64,000 bases of DNA from SZUA-309 sp965233675 (GTDB lineage: Bacteria > Pseudomonadota > Gammaproteobacteria > Pseudomonadales > Azotimanducaceae), in the NCBI GenBank assembly GCA_965233675.1, contig OZ247498.1, positions 1,984,001 to 2,048,000 on the forward strand, in the 5' to 3' direction. A program made the position numbers and the translations under genes. Below the pieces are notes generated by a model. That model had not been told where the DNA came from. It was given only the letters and a program-made list of their open reading frames with translations, and made no database searches. Positions 25,464 through 33,468 of the stretch are shown piece after piece. The number at the start of each line of letters is the position of its first letter. Positions within the stretch are counted from its first letter, which is position 1.

Positions 25464-26732
25464 TCAGTTTCTCGGTACCTCCCTGAACGGTACGTCGATA
25501 TCAGCACGCGGCTCTTTGGGCATGCCCAGCACCCTTTCGGAGATGATGTTGTGCTGAATTTCGTCCGTCCCTCCTGCAATGGATATCGCCGGTACCGACA
25601 ACAGGATCTCGGCAATCAGCCCATCCATCGGCCCATCGGTTCCGGTCAGACTCGAGTCGGCCCCGGATACGAGCGTATGCGCGCGCGCCGCTGCACGCGC
25701 AACGTGACTCGCAGCGAGTTTCCCCAGCGAGCCCTCTGGCCCGGGCGCCCGCCCAAGTGCCTGCGCCTCCCGGGCTCGCCGCGACGTCCACTGACTTGCC
25801 TGCTCCAGCATTAGAGCCTTTGCAATTTCCTGGCGAACGACCGGATCGTGGTCCGCGCCCGTTGCGCGGGCACGCTCCACAATCAGGTCAACCCGACCCG
25901 CCCGCTGCGGATACCACTTGTACGGCTCATTTACCGTTCTGATCTCCTCTGCGAGTTCCGCAAAAGCCCTGCCCTCGCCCTTCTCTCCGCGCCCCCAGTT
26001 ACGCATCCCGTCCGCTGCTCGGCGCTCGTTGGCCAGCGTCGTTATGGCGACGGGCCAGCCGCCGTTCAACTTGCCCAGCATGCGATCCGCAGGCACATGC
26101 GCCTCGGTGAAAAACACTTCGTTGAACGATGCGTGCCCGTTCATCTGCCGCAGCGGGCGAACATCCACGCCTGGCTGCTCAATATCGATGAGAAAGAACG
26201 TCAATCCCCTGTGCTTCGGCACGTCCCAGTCGGTTCGCGCCAGCAACATACCGTAGCGAGCATGATGCGCACTCGTGGTCCAGACCTTCTGCCCGTTCAC
26301 CACCCAATGATCACCCTTCCGGTCGGCTCGAGTCGTGAGCCCGGCGAGATCGGATCCGCTGCCAGGCTCACTGAACAACTGACACCATGTGTCCTCACCG
26401 GTGAGTATGGGCCTCAGAAAGCGCGTTTTCTGCTCATCTGTCCCATGTTCCATGATGGTTGCCGCCGCAAGCATCCGAACTCCCGACTGCGCAACACCAA
26501 CCGCGCCCGCACTTCGGATCTCTTCGGTAACCGCATTGGCCAGTGGCACTGGCAATCCCCGGCCGAACCACTCTTTCGGCCATCCCGGGCAACCCCAGCC
26601 GGAGTCCACCAGCATGCTCCGCCATTCCAGCAATCCGAGATCCGGTTTCCAGTGTTCTGCAAGCCAATCGCGTACCTCTGCGCGCAGCGATGCTTCATCC
26701 ATGTCTTTCATATTATTTGCTCCGTCCGTCAT
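25464..26732 (-). CDS. Acyl-CoA dehydrogenase (large subunit-like of a paired enzyme)
   Basis: 422-residue acyl-CoA dehydrogenase: WGCPGWPKEWFGRGLPVPLANAVTEE, WCQLFSEPGSGSDLAGLTTRADR (FAD/substrate loop), GQKVWTTSAHHARYGMLLARTD, ERRAADG and the C-terminal GGTDEIQHNIISERVLGMP. It follows the other acyl-CoA dehydrogenase gene (26729-27856) with a 4-base overlap (ATGA), the classic arrangement of heteromeric dehydrogenases such as PimC/PimD for pimeloyl-CoA or steroid side-chain FadE pairs. Since BadI would produce pimeloyl-CoA, a PimCD-like role is attractive but unproven. Also similar to 31711-32916. Confidence 0.85.
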   Translation of the reverse strand: MTDGANNMKDMDEASLRAEVRDWLAEHWKPDLGLLEWRSMLVDSGWGCPGWPKEWFGRGLPVPLANAVTEEIRSAGAVGVAQSGVRMLAAATIMEHGTDEQKTRFLRPILTGEDTWCQLFSEPGSGSDLAGLTTRADRKGDHWVVNGQKVWTTSAHHARYGMLLARTDWDVPKHRGLTFFLIDIEQPGVDVRPLRQMNGHASFNEVFFTEAHVPADRMLGKLNGGWPVAITTLANERRAADGMRNWGRGEKGEGRAFAELAEEIRTVNEPYKWYPQRAGRVDLIVERARATGADHDPVVRQEIAKALMLEQASQWTSRRAREAQALGRAPGPEGSLGKLAASHVARAAARAHTLVSGADSSLTGTDGPMDGLIAEILLSVPAISIAGGTDEIQHNIISERVLGMPKEPRADIDVPFREVPRN

Positions 26733-27856
26733 CGCAGGTGTCCATAGCGAAGAAAGCGCTCGCGATGCTCATGTGGTTGCCCCAACAGAGATTCGCCGCT
26801 CTTCGCACGTTTGAAGTAGAGATGCGTATCGTTTTCCCAGGTAAACCCGATGCCACCGTGGATCTGGATGGTTTGTGCAGCCGCCTCGAGGAAGGCCTCT
26901 GACGCAAGCGCCTTCGCAAGGGATGCATTCGTCGACAACTCATCATCGTCGAGAGCCGTCGAGCCCGCCGCGCCGTACGCTGCAGATTTCGCCAGTTCCA
27001 CCCTGAGCAGCACATCCGCGCATTTGTGTTTGATGGCCTGAAACGAGCCGATCACCCGCCCGAACTGAACCCTGAGATTCGCGTAGTCGACCGCGCTATC
27101 CAGCAGCTTCGACGCGCCACCCACCATCTCGTTGGCGAGCGCAATGCTGGCCACGTCGAAGGTCTTCCTCAGCGCGCCGAATCCTTCCTCGTCACTGAGC
27201 GGCAGCGCACTGACACGATCGAAACTGACGACCGACAGTTTTCGTGTTTCGTCTATCGATTGCATCGGTGAACACTTAACACCCTCGGCACCTGCCTCGA
27301 CGACTAGGAAGCGGATCCCCTGTTCTCCCGATGTACCTTCTTCCCGGGCAATCACCACGATGAAGTCCGCTATCAGACCATCGATCACGTAGCGCTTCTC
27401 GCCGCTTACCTCCAACCGCCCCTTCTGTCTGCGAACGGTCGTTGTCACATCATCCGCTGACCACAACCCGCCTCGTTCCGACACTGCCAAGGCGCCCAAC
27501 GCTTTTCCGCTGGCGAGATCAGGCAGCAGTTGCTCCTTCATTTCCGCGGACCCAGACTCCAGTATGGCCGTAGAAGTCAGCACTGACGAGCCGAAAAACG
27601 GCGAGCACAGCAATCCACTACCCATCTCCTCGAGCGCGATGGCCAGCTCGACCAGACCGAATCCCTGTCCGCCGTACTCCTCCGGCACATGCACGCCGGG
27701 TAATCCCATTCCCTCGCAGAGCGAGCGCCAAACCTCGGGCTCGTACCCTCGATCCGTTGACATGCAGCGGCGCACGTCCTCCAGCGAGGAGTTATCCAGC
27801 ACCCATCTTCTCACGGCATCCCGGTACTGTTCCTGCTCGTCACTGAAACTGAACAT
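26729..27856 (-). CDS. Acyl-CoA dehydrogenase (small subunit-like of a paired enzyme)
   Basis: 375-residue acyl-CoA dehydrogenase with a more divergent core: MGLPGVHVPEEYGGQGFGLVELAIALEEMG near residue 50, LAVSERGGLWSADDV where the canonical FAD loop should be, FGRVIGSFQAIKHKCADVLLRVELAKSAAYG near 265, and IQIHGGIGFTWENDTHLYFKRAKS near 335. The degraded FAD loop is typical of the partner subunit in alpha2-beta2 dehydrogenases. First gene of the two-gene operon; an operator copy (27909-27922) lies upstream in the gap shared with the divergent metallo-hydrolase gene. Confidence 0.85.
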   Translation of the reverse strand: MFSFSDEQEQYRDAVRRWVLDNSSLEDVRRCMSTDRGYEPEVWRSLCEGMGLPGVHVPEEYGGQGFGLVELAIALEEMGSGLLCSPFFGSSVLTSTAILESGSAEMKEQLLPDLASGKALGALAVSERGGLWSADDVTTTVRRQKGRLEVSGEKRYVIDGLIADFIVVIAREEGTSGEQGIRFLVVEAGAEGVKCSPMQSIDETRKLSVVSFDRVSALPLSDEEGFGALRKTFDVASIALANEMVGGASKLLDSAVDYANLRVQFGRVIGSFQAIKHKCADVLLRVELAKSAAYGAAGSTALDDDELSTNASLAKALASEAFLEAAAQTIQIHGGIGFTWENDTHLYFKRAKSGESLLGQPHEHRERFLRYGHLR

Positions 27857-27908
27857 CGCTTACTCCTTCCGCAGCCGCCCGGCCCCACGCTACCTGGCGT
27901 ATTTTTTT

Positions 27909-27922
27909 GTAATCTTGCTTAC
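27909..27922 (-). promoter_or_regulatory. Candidate regulon operator, site 7
   Basis: Reads GTAAGCAAGATTAC on the minus strand, identical to site 6 including flanking bases. It lies between the acyl-CoA dehydrogenase pair and the divergent metallo-beta-lactamase-fold gene. Confidence 0.55.
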
Positions 27923-28028
27923 TATATCCAATTGTGCAATAAGGACGCCTCTCGATAAAGATGCTGACACCCGAAAAGTCGCTGCTCTCGGGCCGAGGCT
28001 GAAAGGTGTGAAAGGGGAAACGTTCGAA

Positions 28029-28880
28029 ATGGAAACCTGGAAAATCGGCAACGTCACGGTCACCCGCGTAGTGGACGTTCTGCAGGACATCGATCTCACG
28101 TTGCTGCTGCCGGACGCCACGGCGGAAAATCTGGATCCCCTGCGCAGCTGGCTTGCACCGCACTTTCTGAACAAGGACGGCACGGCACCGTTGAGCATAC
28201 ATACGTTCGTGATTCGATCGGAGGGCGCCACCATACTGGTGGATACCTGCATCGGTGACGATAAACCGCGCGCAATGCCGGAATGGAACATGCGACAGAG
28301 CGAGTTCCTCAGTGATCTGATCAAGGTCGGCGTTCCCAGAGAAGCTGTCGATGTGGTGTTGTGCACGCATCTGCATGTCGACCACGTCGGATGGAACACA
28401 ATACGCGTTGATGACGCCTGGGTTCCTACCTTTCCGCATGCCAGATACCTCTTCGGGCGCGATGAGTGGGACTACTGGAAAGATGAGGACGATCCGTTTG
28501 GCGCGGATGCCAAGCAGGACTCGATTCTGCCGATCATCGAATCCGATCTCGTCACGTTGGTAGACTCCGATCACGTGGTCACGCCCGAAGTTCGGCTCGT
28601 ACCCACGCCAGGACACACTCCGGGACACGTAAGCGTACTGATCGAATCCGGAGGTGCTAGAGCGATCGTGACAGGCGACCTCTTTCACCATCCCGTTCAG
28701 TTTGCCCATCCCTCCTGGCTGGATATTGCGGACGTGCAATCGGAAATCGCGCAAAGCTCGCGGATCGATTTCATGAAGCGTTTCGGAGGCAAGGACACAC
28801 TGGTGCTGGGTACCCACTTTGCCTCGCCAACCGGAGGCCACATTACTCGCGACGGTGACGGATATCGATTCGAAGTGTGA
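28029..28880 (+). CDS. Metallo-beta-lactamase-fold hydrolase
   Basis: 283-residue MBL-fold protein. The metal motif H-x-H-x-DH is present as HLHVDH at residues 114-119 after VDVVLCT, a further metal His lies in TPGHTPGHVSV near 195, a metal Asp in VTGDLFHHP near 218, and a final His in LGTHFASPTGGH near the C-terminus. Enzymes of this type hydrolyse lactones, thioesters or esters; a lactone from the Baeyer-Villiger monooxygenase or an acyl-CoA are both plausible substrates. An upstream GTG at 28008 is also possible; the ATG at 28029 is followed by the conserved sequence. The damaged SDR gene follows 75 bases downstream. Confidence 0.82.
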   Translation: METWKIGNVTVTRVVDVLQDIDLTLLLPDATAENLDPLRSWLAPHFLNKDGTAPLSIHTFVIRSEGATILVDTCIGDDKPRAMPEWNMRQSEFLSDLIKVGVPREAVDVVLCTHLHVDHVGWNTIRVDDAWVPTFPHARYLFGRDEWDYWKDEDDPFGADAKQDSILPIIESDLVTLVDSDHVVTPEVRLVPTPGHTPGHVSVLIESGGARAIVTGDLFHHPVQFAHPSWLDIADVQSEIAQSSRIDFMKRFGGKDTLVLGTHFASPTGGHITRDGDGYRFEV

Positions 28881-28955
28881 TGGTTGCTGCGAGGTCATCC
28901 CACATAATATGCAACCCGGCACCTTGAACAGCCTGCCGGGAGGAGGACGCAGGAA

Positions 28956-29717
28956 ATGAGTAGACTCGACAACCGAGTAGCACTGATCTCGGGCGCGGGA
29001 GACGGGATAGGCAAAGCGGCGGCGGAGTTGTTTGCCCAGGAGGGTGCGAAGGTCGTGGTTGCGGATCTCAATCCGGATCTCGGCCGCCGCACGGAGCTTC
29101 AGATTCAGGAAGCCGGCGGCCAGGCACTCTTCGTGCAAACGGACGTGACGGAGGACGATCAGGCAGCCCACGCCGTCGCCGCCACACTCTCGAAGTTCGA
29201 CCGACTGGATGTTCTCTACAACTGTGCCGGTGGCTCGATCGCCGAGGACCGGCCGGTTACCGACGTCGATCTATCCGTCTGGGACTTCACCATCTCCCTG
29301 GATCTCAAGGGCACGTTGCTGCTCAGCCGCCACGCGATTCCTGCGATCATCGAGGCGGGCGGTGGCGCCGTGATCAACATGTCTTCGCTGGCGGCGCTGC
29401 AAGGCGTGCAGACACACATCTATTCCGCCGCTAAGGGCGGGGTCATTTCTCTGACCCGGTCTATGGCTGCCAGCTATTCACGCCAGGGTGTACGCGTCAA
29501 CGCCATCTGACCGGGATTCGTGCTGAGCAACCGGGTGTCCACTCGGTTCGAAGCCGGTAACGAGGATTCAGTGGTCGAGCGCACCCGCAAACGCTATCCG
29601 TTCGGTGTCGGCGATCCCATCGACATCGCGCAGATTGCCCTGTTTCTCGCCACCGACGAATCCAGAATGATCAACGGCGCGATCATCCCGGCAGAAGGCG
29701 GCATGGGGACCTTCTGA
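28956..29717 (+). pseudogene. SDR-family oxidoreductase interrupted by an in-frame TGA
   Basis: A full-length SDR reading frame of 254 codons with strong GGAGGAGG ribosome binding site: SGAGDGIGKAAAELFAQEGAKVVVADL at the N-terminus, YNCAGG near 88, catalytic NMSSLAALQGVQTHIYSAAKGG near 145-160. At 29508-29510 a TGA interrupts the conserved motif VNAI-stop-PGFVLSN, and the same frame then continues to a normal SDR C-terminus (NGAIIPAEGGMGTF) ending at 29717. The residue expected before PG in this motif is commonly Cys, so TGC or TGT to TGA is a single substitution. The truncated product would lack the substrate-binding end. Sequencing error, true nonsense mutation or recoding cannot be told apart here; no clear SECIS-like hairpin follows. 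Confidence 0.8.
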
Positions 29718-29737
29718 AACAGTCTCTCCGGGATCCC

Positions 29738-30553
29738 TCAGGTTTTAGGTTTTCTGGCGTCCGGCCAGGCGCCGGCCAACAACGTGGTGGTCGACACCCC
29801 GACCGCAATCAGTTCGCTGGCGGCCCAGACCTCGATCCGAGTGGATGCGATGCCGCGTGACACACGTTCCAGCCGACAAGCGGAAATCATCGTCCCGGGC
29901 AACGCGGGCTCGGCACAGAAGCGCAGGCTCAGATCGGGATTGGGAATGGGGATCGGCTTACCGCGCACCACGGCACCGACCGGCGGACCCACGGATATGT
30001 CCGCTGCGATGCAGGCGGCCTCCGCGCAGGTGCCCTCTTCATCCCAGAGCACTTTCACCGCTGTCGCGTAACCGCGCTCGTCATTCCCCACCAGCATAGG
30101 CGCGAAGGTATCGATCAGAGGGACCTCCACGCCTCCGGTGGGCCTGGCCCAGGGCTTACCCTCCCCATGTGCCACCCAACCCGATGGGTCGCCTGAGAAT
30201 CCCTCGTGGTCGAACGGCTCCAGCGCGTCAGGGTTCGCAAGGCTCACCGTTGCGCGCGTGCACAGCTTGTCCCGGCTGTCGAATATGTCGACGCTGACCA
30301 CTGACAGAGTGCGGCCGCCATGCAACATCACCGGGACGACACGTGCGGCCCCCTCGGTGAGACCCCTTATGAACCGCACGTCCAGACCTGCCGGCACTCT
30401 GTCCGGAGCCAGAGAGCGTGCGGCGGCAACACAGGTCGCACCCACGACGCCCCCGTTTGCGCCACCGAATGCACCATGGAGTTCACGCCCCAGCTCGAAT
30501 GTCCACTCTCCATCCTCAGCCCATGTCCCCTGCAGAAATTCCAATACCTTCAT
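29738..30553 (-). CDS. Double hot-dog acyl-CoA thioesterase-like protein
   Basis: 271-residue protein of the TesB-like (two hot-dog) thioesterase family: ELHGAFGGANGGVVGATCVAAARSLAP near residue 25-50, LDVRFIRGLTEG, HGGRTLSVVSVDIFD near 80, and in the second half LRFCAEPALPGTMISACRLERVSRGIASTRIEVW. It would hydrolyse acyl-CoA thioesters. It is divergent from the MaoC gene at 30643; the gap carries operator site 8. It converges on the damaged SDR with only 20 bases between the stops. Confidence 0.8.
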   Translation of the reverse strand: MKVLEFLQGTWAEDGEWTFELGRELHGAFGGANGGVVGATCVAAARSLAPDRVPAGLDVRFIRGLTEGAARVVPVMLHGGRTLSVVSVDIFDSRDKLCTRATVSLANPDALEPFDHEGFSGDPSGWVAHGEGKPWARPTGGVEVPLIDTFAPMLVGNDERGYATAVKVLWDEEGTCAEAACIAADISVGPPVGAVVRGKPIPIPNPDLSLRFCAEPALPGTMISACRLERVSRGIASTRIEVWAASELIAVGVSTTTLLAGAWPDARKPKT

Positions 30554-30599
30554 TCGCCTTACCTACGCCTTACCGCTGATCCAGTTCTTGCTCGTCATT

Positions 30600-30613
30600 G
30601 TATACACCATTAC
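30600..30613 (-). promoter_or_regulatory. Candidate regulon operator, site 8
   Basis: Reads GTAATGGTGTATAC on the minus strand, the weakest of the ten (no G at position 5). It lies in the 89-base divergent gap between the thioesterase and MaoC genes. Confidence 0.4.
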
Positions 30614-30642
30614 TATTTGCGCATCACTTTCGGGAGAACATC

Positions 30643-31497
30643 ATGTCAGCAGCACCCATTTCACCCGATCTGGTCGGGACTGAGTTCGGCGAAACGACGC
30701 GATCGTGGACGGATAGAGACACTATGCTGTATGCGCTGGGCGTAGGCGCTCAACCGGCTGATGAGCTCGAGTTTCTTTACGAAGGCAAAGGACCGAAAGT
30801 ACTGCCGACCTGGGCAGTGATCCCCAGCATGTGGGCGATGGGATGTGTGGGCAAGCACATTGAGCTGCCCATACAGCGCATGCTGCACGGCGAGCAGGCG
30901 ATCGAGCTCTACCGTCCCTTGCCGGCCAATGCGGAAGTCACTCTCACCGGACGTCTATCCGAAATCTGGGACAAGGGGGAAGGCAAGGCAGCGGTGATCG
31001 GTGCCGAGTGCACGGCACACGATGCCGATGGTCCGCTCTTCAAGACGCACTCCACATTGTTCTTCATCGGAGGGGGCGGATTCCGCGGGGAAAGAGGCCC
31101 TTCCACTTCGGCACTCAACGTACCGCCCGATCGAGAGCCCGATCACGTGATCGAATACCGCACCCGGCCTGATCAGGGTGCACTCTACCGCCTGTCGGGA
31201 GATCGCGTCGCTTTGCACATTGACCCCGAATTCGCCAGACAGGCTGGTTATCCAGACGCCTTCATGCACGGGCTGTGCACCTACGGTTTCGTCGGGCGCG
31301 CTTTGTTGCACACGCTATGCGGCAGTGATCCCGCCAGATTCAAGTCGATGTCTGGCCGCTTTGCCGATCAGGTTTTCTTCGGGGACGACATCGTTACACG
31401 CATCTGGCGCACCAGTGACGGCGAAGCGATCGTGCAGGCCGTCACACAGACGGGTAATGTGGTGCTGTCTCAGGCCCGCTGCGAGTTCGAGCCCTGA
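30643..31497 (+). CDS. MaoC-family (R)-specific enoyl-CoA hydratase, double hot-dog
   Basis: 284-residue protein resembling the hydratase-2 domain of peroxisomal multifunctional enzyme: DTMLYALGVGAQ at the N-terminus, KVLPTWAVIPSMWAMG, LHGEQAIELYRPLPANAEVTLTGRLSEIWDKG near 85-115, and the hydratase-2 catalytic region YRLSGDRVALHIDPEFARQAGYPDAFMHGLCTYGFVGRALLH, in which the Asp of HIDPEFA and the His of the segment form the dyad. It hydrates trans-2-enoyl-CoA in R configuration. The start at 30643 has GGGAGA upstream; the frame extends to 30598. Probably followed in transcription by the acyl-CoA dehydrogenase at 31711. Confidence 0.87.
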   Translation: MSAAPISPDLVGTEFGETTRSWTDRDTMLYALGVGAQPADELEFLYEGKGPKVLPTWAVIPSMWAMGCVGKHIELPIQRMLHGEQAIELYRPLPANAEVTLTGRLSEIWDKGEGKAAVIGAECTAHDADGPLFKTHSTLFFIGGGGFRGERGPSTSALNVPPDREPDHVIEYRTRPDQGALYRLSGDRVALHIDPEFARQAGYPDAFMHGLCTYGFVGRALLHTLCGSDPARFKSMSGRFADQVFFGDDIVTRIWRTSDGEAIVQAVTQTGNVVLSQARCEFEP

Positions 31498-31710
31498 AGG
31501 AGGCGTCGCCAGCCGAGCCCGATCGCTGGTGCTCCGACTATGTATTCCGCATTGTACGCAGGCTGACTATTTCTGTGCGAAGCGCGCATTTCAGCAATGT
31601 AAACAATGCTTCCAGGGCAGACAAAGGGGCATGCATCGGGTTTTTCCATGCTGATCGCCGGTTACGGTATCGCGCGTGCAACTCGCAAACATCTAGGGGG
31701 AAACCAGTCG

Positions 31711-32916
31711 ATGGATTTCGATGATTCACCGGAAGAAGCAGCATTCAGGGCCACGGCCCGGGAATGGCTGACGGCAAACGCACCGAAAGAAGAAGATCTG
31801 CGGTCGCAATCTCTCATAGACGCTGCCAGAACATGGCAACGACGGAAGTTCGAAGCGGGTTGGGCATGCCTGTCGTGGCCGGAAGAATTTGGAGGCCAGG
31901 ACCTGTCTCCGATGCTGCAGGCGATCTGGAACGCAGAGGAGGCCAGCTTCCCCTCACCGCAACCGCTTTTTCTGATCGGGATCGGCATGGCCGGACCGAC
32001 GATCATGGCGTGGGGATCCGATGACCAGAAATCGAGCTTTCTTCCGCGTATCGCACGCGGAGATGATATCTGGTGCCAACTGTTCAGCGAACCGGCCGGC
32101 GGCTCCGACCTCGCTGCCATGCGCACGCGCGCAGAACGTGACGGAGACGACTGGATAGTAAACGGGCAGAAGATCTGGACGTCCGGGGCCCACTACTCCG
32201 ATCTCGGCATGCTTATAGTACGCACTGATCCATCACAACCCAAGCATAAGGGCCTGACCTACTTCATCGTGGACATGCACGCACAAGGTGTGCATGTGCG
32301 ACCAATCAAGCAGATTTCCGGTCAGTCCGGCTTCAACGAGGTGTATTTCACCGATGTGCGCATACCAGATACGCAGCGTCTCGGAGAAGTGAATCACGGG
32401 TGGAAGGTTGCGTTGACCACCCTGATGAACGAGCGCGCCGCTATCGGCGGTATCAGCCTTGGTCGCGGTGCCGATGTAGAGGCTTTGCTGGATCTGGCGC
32501 AGCGCGTAAACATAGAAGACAAGCCCGCAATCAACAACAGGATGGTGCGCTCGAAGCTCGCAGACTGGTACACGCAGGAGGCCGGGCTCAAATACACCCG
32601 GTACCGTACGATGACGTCCTGGTCGAGAGGAGAAACACCAGGACCCGAGAATTCGATCGGAAAACTCGTTTCCGCACCGAAGGCTCAGGACATGGCAAGC
32701 TTTGCGCTGGACATGTTGGAGACTTCCGGCGCGATCTGGGACCCGGCGTTCGGCGACGACTACGAACGGTTTGCGCTGGCATTCATGAGTTCACCCGGAA
32801 TGCGGGTAGCAGGCGGCACGGACGAAATCATGGCAAATATCATCGCGGAACGCGTGCTGGGACTGCCTCAGGAGCCCCGACTGGACAAACAGGTTCCATT
32901 CAATGAACTGCCATGA
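31711..32916 (+). CDS. Acyl-CoA dehydrogenase
   Basis: 401-residue acyl-CoA dehydrogenase: MDFDDSPEEAAFRATAREWL, WACLSWPEEFGGQDLSPM, WCQLFSEPAGGSDLAAMRTRAER (FAD/substrate loop), GQKIWTSGAHYSDLGMLIVRTD, and C-terminal GGTDEIMANIIAERVLGLP. It closely parallels 25464-26732. The frame extends upstream to 31606, but AGGGGG before the ATG at 31711 fixes the start. The 213-base gap before it holds a weak operator-like sequence (GTACGCAGGCTGAC, 31554-31567). Role: alpha,beta-dehydrogenation of an acyl-CoA in the same pathway. Confidence 0.88.
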   Translation: MDFDDSPEEAAFRATAREWLTANAPKEEDLRSQSLIDAARTWQRRKFEAGWACLSWPEEFGGQDLSPMLQAIWNAEEASFPSPQPLFLIGIGMAGPTIMAWGSDDQKSSFLPRIARGDDIWCQLFSEPAGGSDLAAMRTRAERDGDDWIVNGQKIWTSGAHYSDLGMLIVRTDPSQPKHKGLTYFIVDMHAQGVHVRPIKQISGQSGFNEVYFTDVRIPDTQRLGEVNHGWKVALTTLMNERAAIGGISLGRGADVEALLDLAQRVNIEDKPAINNRMVRSKLADWYTQEAGLKYTRYRTMTSWSRGETPGPENSIGKLVSAPKAQDMASFALDMLETSGAIWDPAFGDDYERFALAFMSSPGMRVAGGTDEIMANIIAERVLGLPQEPRLDKQVPFNELP

Positions 32917-33050
32917 GCAGGTTCTGACGTGATCGACCAGCCACTTCACCCTGTGTTGTGACTCGAAGCGAGAATATCCGGCCGTTTCGATAGTGCCTGG
33001 AAGCACTGGCAGCCATTGACAGGGGAGCAGGCACTCAATGCAAACTGATA

Positions 33051-33444
33051 TCACATAGGCCCACTGAGTCCGTGGCGCCCCTGAGAATTTCCGGTAAGAG
33101 CAGCGGCACTCAGCGCCAGCGACATGAAACCGAGTGCCGTGTCCAGGAGAGACACGTCAACCACTCCGCCCTTTCCCGTCTGCGCTCGCCGCAACAGGCA
33201 GACCTGAAATTCCCGCCCACGAACCTTTGTCACCGTAAGCACCGACATTGCAGTAGATCAGATCGGGATGTGCCTCCAACATCTCTGCTGCACCCAACCC
33301 GAGCTTGTCGACGACACCGGGGCGCAGGTTCTGGATGAATACATCCGCTTGCTGCCCAATGATTCTTTTCAATTCAGCGAGATCTTTCGGATCATTCAGA
33401 GCAGTTTGTACGCATACGGACAATTTCATAGAATGCCACTCCAA
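33051..33444 (-). pseudogene. CaiB/BaiF-family CoA-transferase remnant
   Basis: Two overlapping minus-strand frames carry consecutive pieces of a family III CoA-transferase: DPKDLAELKRIIGQQADVFIQNLRPGVVDKLGLG and HPDLIYCNVGAYGDKG in one frame (33157-33444), then KGGVVDVSLLDTALGFMSLALSAA and GRHGLSGPM in another (33051-33248). The N-terminus, the catalytic Asp region and the C-terminal half are absent or frameshifted. It occupies most of the 552-base gap 32917-33468, of which the rest holds nothing recognisable. Confidence 0.8.
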
Positions 33445-33468
33445 ATCTCGTTAACACAAGAGGATTGC

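Noticed and set aside
29511..29560. Selenocysteine insertion (SECIS-like) hairpin after the SDR TGA
   Set aside because: Only a weak 5-bp pairing can be drawn, and no known SDR selenoprotein supports it; a nonsense change is simpler.
31554..31567. Eleventh operator-like word GTACGCAGGCTGAC (and a similar one at 33408-33421)
   Set aside because: Too many mismatches to the conserved GTAA and TA positions to count with the ten main sites.
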